From Dehalococcoidia bacterium (GTDB taxonomy: Bacteria > Chloroflexota > Dehalococcoidia > GIF9 > AB-539-J10): a DNA stretch of 7,823 nucleotides. Under the pieces are notes generated by a model. It worked only from the letters and a program-made list of their open reading frames with translations. It ran no database searches and was not told the origin of the DNA. Each line of letters opens with the position of its first letter. The stretch's first letter is position 1. The position numbers and the translations under genes were made by a program. The stretch spans positions 1-7,823 of the forward strand of contig JAUUZT010000034.1 in the NCBI GenBank assembly GCA_030589825.1, given 5' to 3'. Shown here one piece after another: positions 6,913-7,823 of the stretch.

Positions 6913-6942
6913 TAGACAACTAAATCACCGAAGTAGTATTAT
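6913..6942 (+). promoter_or_regulatory. Promoter candidate for pilT
   Basis: TAGACA (6913-6918) and TATTAT (6937-6942) each match consensus at five of six positions, with an 18-base spacer. Transcription would start near 6948-6950, giving a leader of about 63 bases that contains the whole hairpin region at 6956-7005. The rest of the 224-base gap before pilT shows only a 6-bp inverted repeat (GTTGTC 6869-6874, GACAAC 6915-6920), which overlaps this -35 box. Confidence 0.5.
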
Positions 6943-6955
6943 TAGGAACTAAAGT

Positions 6956-7005
6956 ATGGAGGTTTAACTTGTTTGGCAACAGATAAATGAACCTCTATTG
7001 GAGGT
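6956..7005 (+). promoter_or_regulatory. pilT leader with two mutually exclusive hairpins
   Basis: In the leader, bases 6956-6966 (ATGGAGGTTTA) can pair with 6988-6998 (TGAACCTCTAT) in an 11-bp stem with two G-U pairs. Inside its loop, TTGTT (6969-6973) can pair with AACAG (6978-6982). Alternatively ACCTC (6991-6995) can pair with GAGGT (7001-7005), which covers the pilT ribosome binding site. The same CCTC strand cannot do both, so the long hairpin leaves the binding site free and the short one hides it. No T-run follows, so control of translation is more likely than termination. I recognise no known riboswitch consensus, including the cyclic-di-GMP classes. The pairing is seen in the sequence; regulatory use is inference. 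Confidence 0.45.
7000..7004 (+). promoter_or_regulatory. Ribosome binding site of pilT
   Basis: GGAGG ends seven bases before the ATG at 7012, which is ideal spacing. It decides the pilT start and can be masked by pairing with 6991-6995. Confidence 0.8.
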
Positions 7006-7011
7006 GTTATT

Positions 7012-7823
7012 ATGCAGGTAGATAAACTCCTTCGTTTAATGGCAGAAAAGGACTCTTCGGATTTACACCTCAGAGTTCCTGGCCCCCCAGTATTTCGTAT
7101 CGATGGGGTGCTTACTCCTCAGGAAGAGTTGTCATTAGTCAGTCCCGAAGATATGAAAGAGGCTTTTAAACAAATCACTACCCCTAAACAGAGAGAAACA
7201 TTCTATCGGGAGCTGGAACTTGATTTTGCCTATAGTTTGCCTGGGGTAGCACGATTTCGGGTTAACGCTATGTTGCAAAGAGGAACCTTAAGCATTGCCT
7301 TCCGCCGGGTATCATTTGAACTGCCAAACATCGATAAACTGCAACTGCCACAACTTTGCAAGGATCTGGTTTTGAAACCGAGAGGACTTGTTCTGGTCAC
7401 TGGCCCTACCGGTAGCGGAAAGAGTACTACCCTTGCAGCCATGATTGAATATCTCAACGAACATGAAAGACGAAATATTATTACCATAGAAGACCCTATC
7501 GAATATCTGTATCCAAACAAGTTATGCATCCTCGCTCAAAGGGACATGGGCGACGATACAAAATCATTTTCCAACGCTTTGATACACTCGCTTCGTCATG
7601 ACCCTGACGTAATCCTCGTAGGTGAAATGCGTGACCTGGAAACTATAAGTACAGCAATAACTGCTGCCGAAACAGGTCATTTAGTATTGGCAACATTGCA
7701 TACTGTCGATGCTGTTCAAACCGTTGACCGTATAATCGATGCCTTCCCTCCAGAGCATCAACGCCAAGTCAGATTACAGCTTGCCCAAGTTCTAGAAGCA
7801 GTAATATCCCAGACACTTCTGCC
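7012..7823 (+). CDS. pilT: Type IV pilus retraction ATPase PilT (3' truncated by window)
   Basis: PilT is a hexameric cytoplasmic ATPase that depolymerises type IV pili, driving twitching motility and DNA uptake. About 270 of the usual 340-360 residues are present, and the frame is open to the window edge. The N-terminal PAS-like domain begins MQVDKLLRLMAEKDSSDLHL, a typical PilT opening. Walker A is GPTGSGKST (131-139, K137), the Asp box ITIEDPIEYL is at 157-166, Walker B is DVILVGEMRD (199-208, E205), and the His box TGHLVLATLHT is at 221-231. RIIDAFPPEHQ and the following helix match PilT rather than PilB, and there is no PilB-type N-terminal extension. The AIRNLI motif typical of PilT would lie beyond the edge. 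Start and ribosome binding site agree. No other pilus gene is in view; the next genes downstream may show whether it sits in a pil cluster. Confidence 0.95.
   Translation, partial: MQVDKLLRLMAEKDSSDLHLRVPGPPVFRIDGVLTPQEELSLVSPEDMKEAFKQITTPKQRETFYRELELDFAYSLPGVARFRVNAMLQRGTLSIAFRRVSFELPNIDKLQLPQLCKDLVLKPRGLVLVTGPTGSGKSTTLAAMIEYLNEHERRNIITIEDPIEYLYPNKLCILAQRDMGDDTKSFSNALIHSLRHDPDVILVGEMRDLETISTAITAAETGHLVLATLHTVDAVQTVDRIIDAFPPEHQRQVRLQLAQVLEAVISQTLL

Noticed and set aside
6869..6920. GTTGTC/GACAAC pairing and GTAG-rich sequence before pilT, considered as a cyclic-di-GMP or other riboswitch
   Set aside because: The stem is only 6 bp and the conserved core sequences of the known classes are absent. 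It also lies upstream of the best promoter candidate, so it may not be transcribed.
6816..6923. A 35-codon plus-strand frame beginning MSKYVQDTIPSTYF between the HTH gene and pilT
   Set aside because: It has no ribosome binding site, resembles no family I know, and ends inside the proposed pilT promoter.

Overview
The window looks like a moderately AT-rich bacterial chromosome segment with housekeeping and pilus genes. The combination of a K+-dependent membrane pyrophosphatase, a ThiD2-like fragment, an HD-family protein of the GLLHDID type, a single-HTH excisionase-like regulator and a PilT ATPase resembles what I remember of Dehalococcoidia-type Chloroflexota. That placement is inference from recalled family sequences, not a database result.

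Left end, minus strand: a membrane-anchored protein of unknown family runs off the window at base 1 (start at 77, strong ribosome binding site). Upstream of it on the same strand is tRNA-Ser(UGA), driven by a near-consensus promoter. On the plus strand, a short ThiD2-like fragment, apparently truncated, overlaps the start of hppA. hppA encodes a complete 683-residue K+-dependent ion-pumping pyrophosphatase and ends at a textbook rho-independent terminator.

Middle: uvrA (963 residues, both ATPase halves and both zinc modules) has a good promoter whose -10 box ends only nine bases before the ATG, and no ribosome binding site, so a leaderless mRNA is predicted. uvrA overlaps the next gene by four bases (ATGA). 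That gene is an HD-superfamily protein that has lost two of the usual H...HD...D metal ligands.

Right end: an AT-rich spacer, a 68-residue excisionase/MerR-like DNA-binding protein, then pilT (twitching-motility retraction ATPase), cut off by the window edge at about residue 270. The pilT leader can form an 11-bp hairpin and, alternatively, a hairpin that hides the pilT ribosome binding site, which is the arrangement of an RNA switch. I see no CRISPR array, insertion sequence, toxin-antitoxin pair or clearly new multi-gene system. The most interesting points are the pilT leader, the leaderless uvrA, the degenerate HD protein and the ThiD2 remnant.
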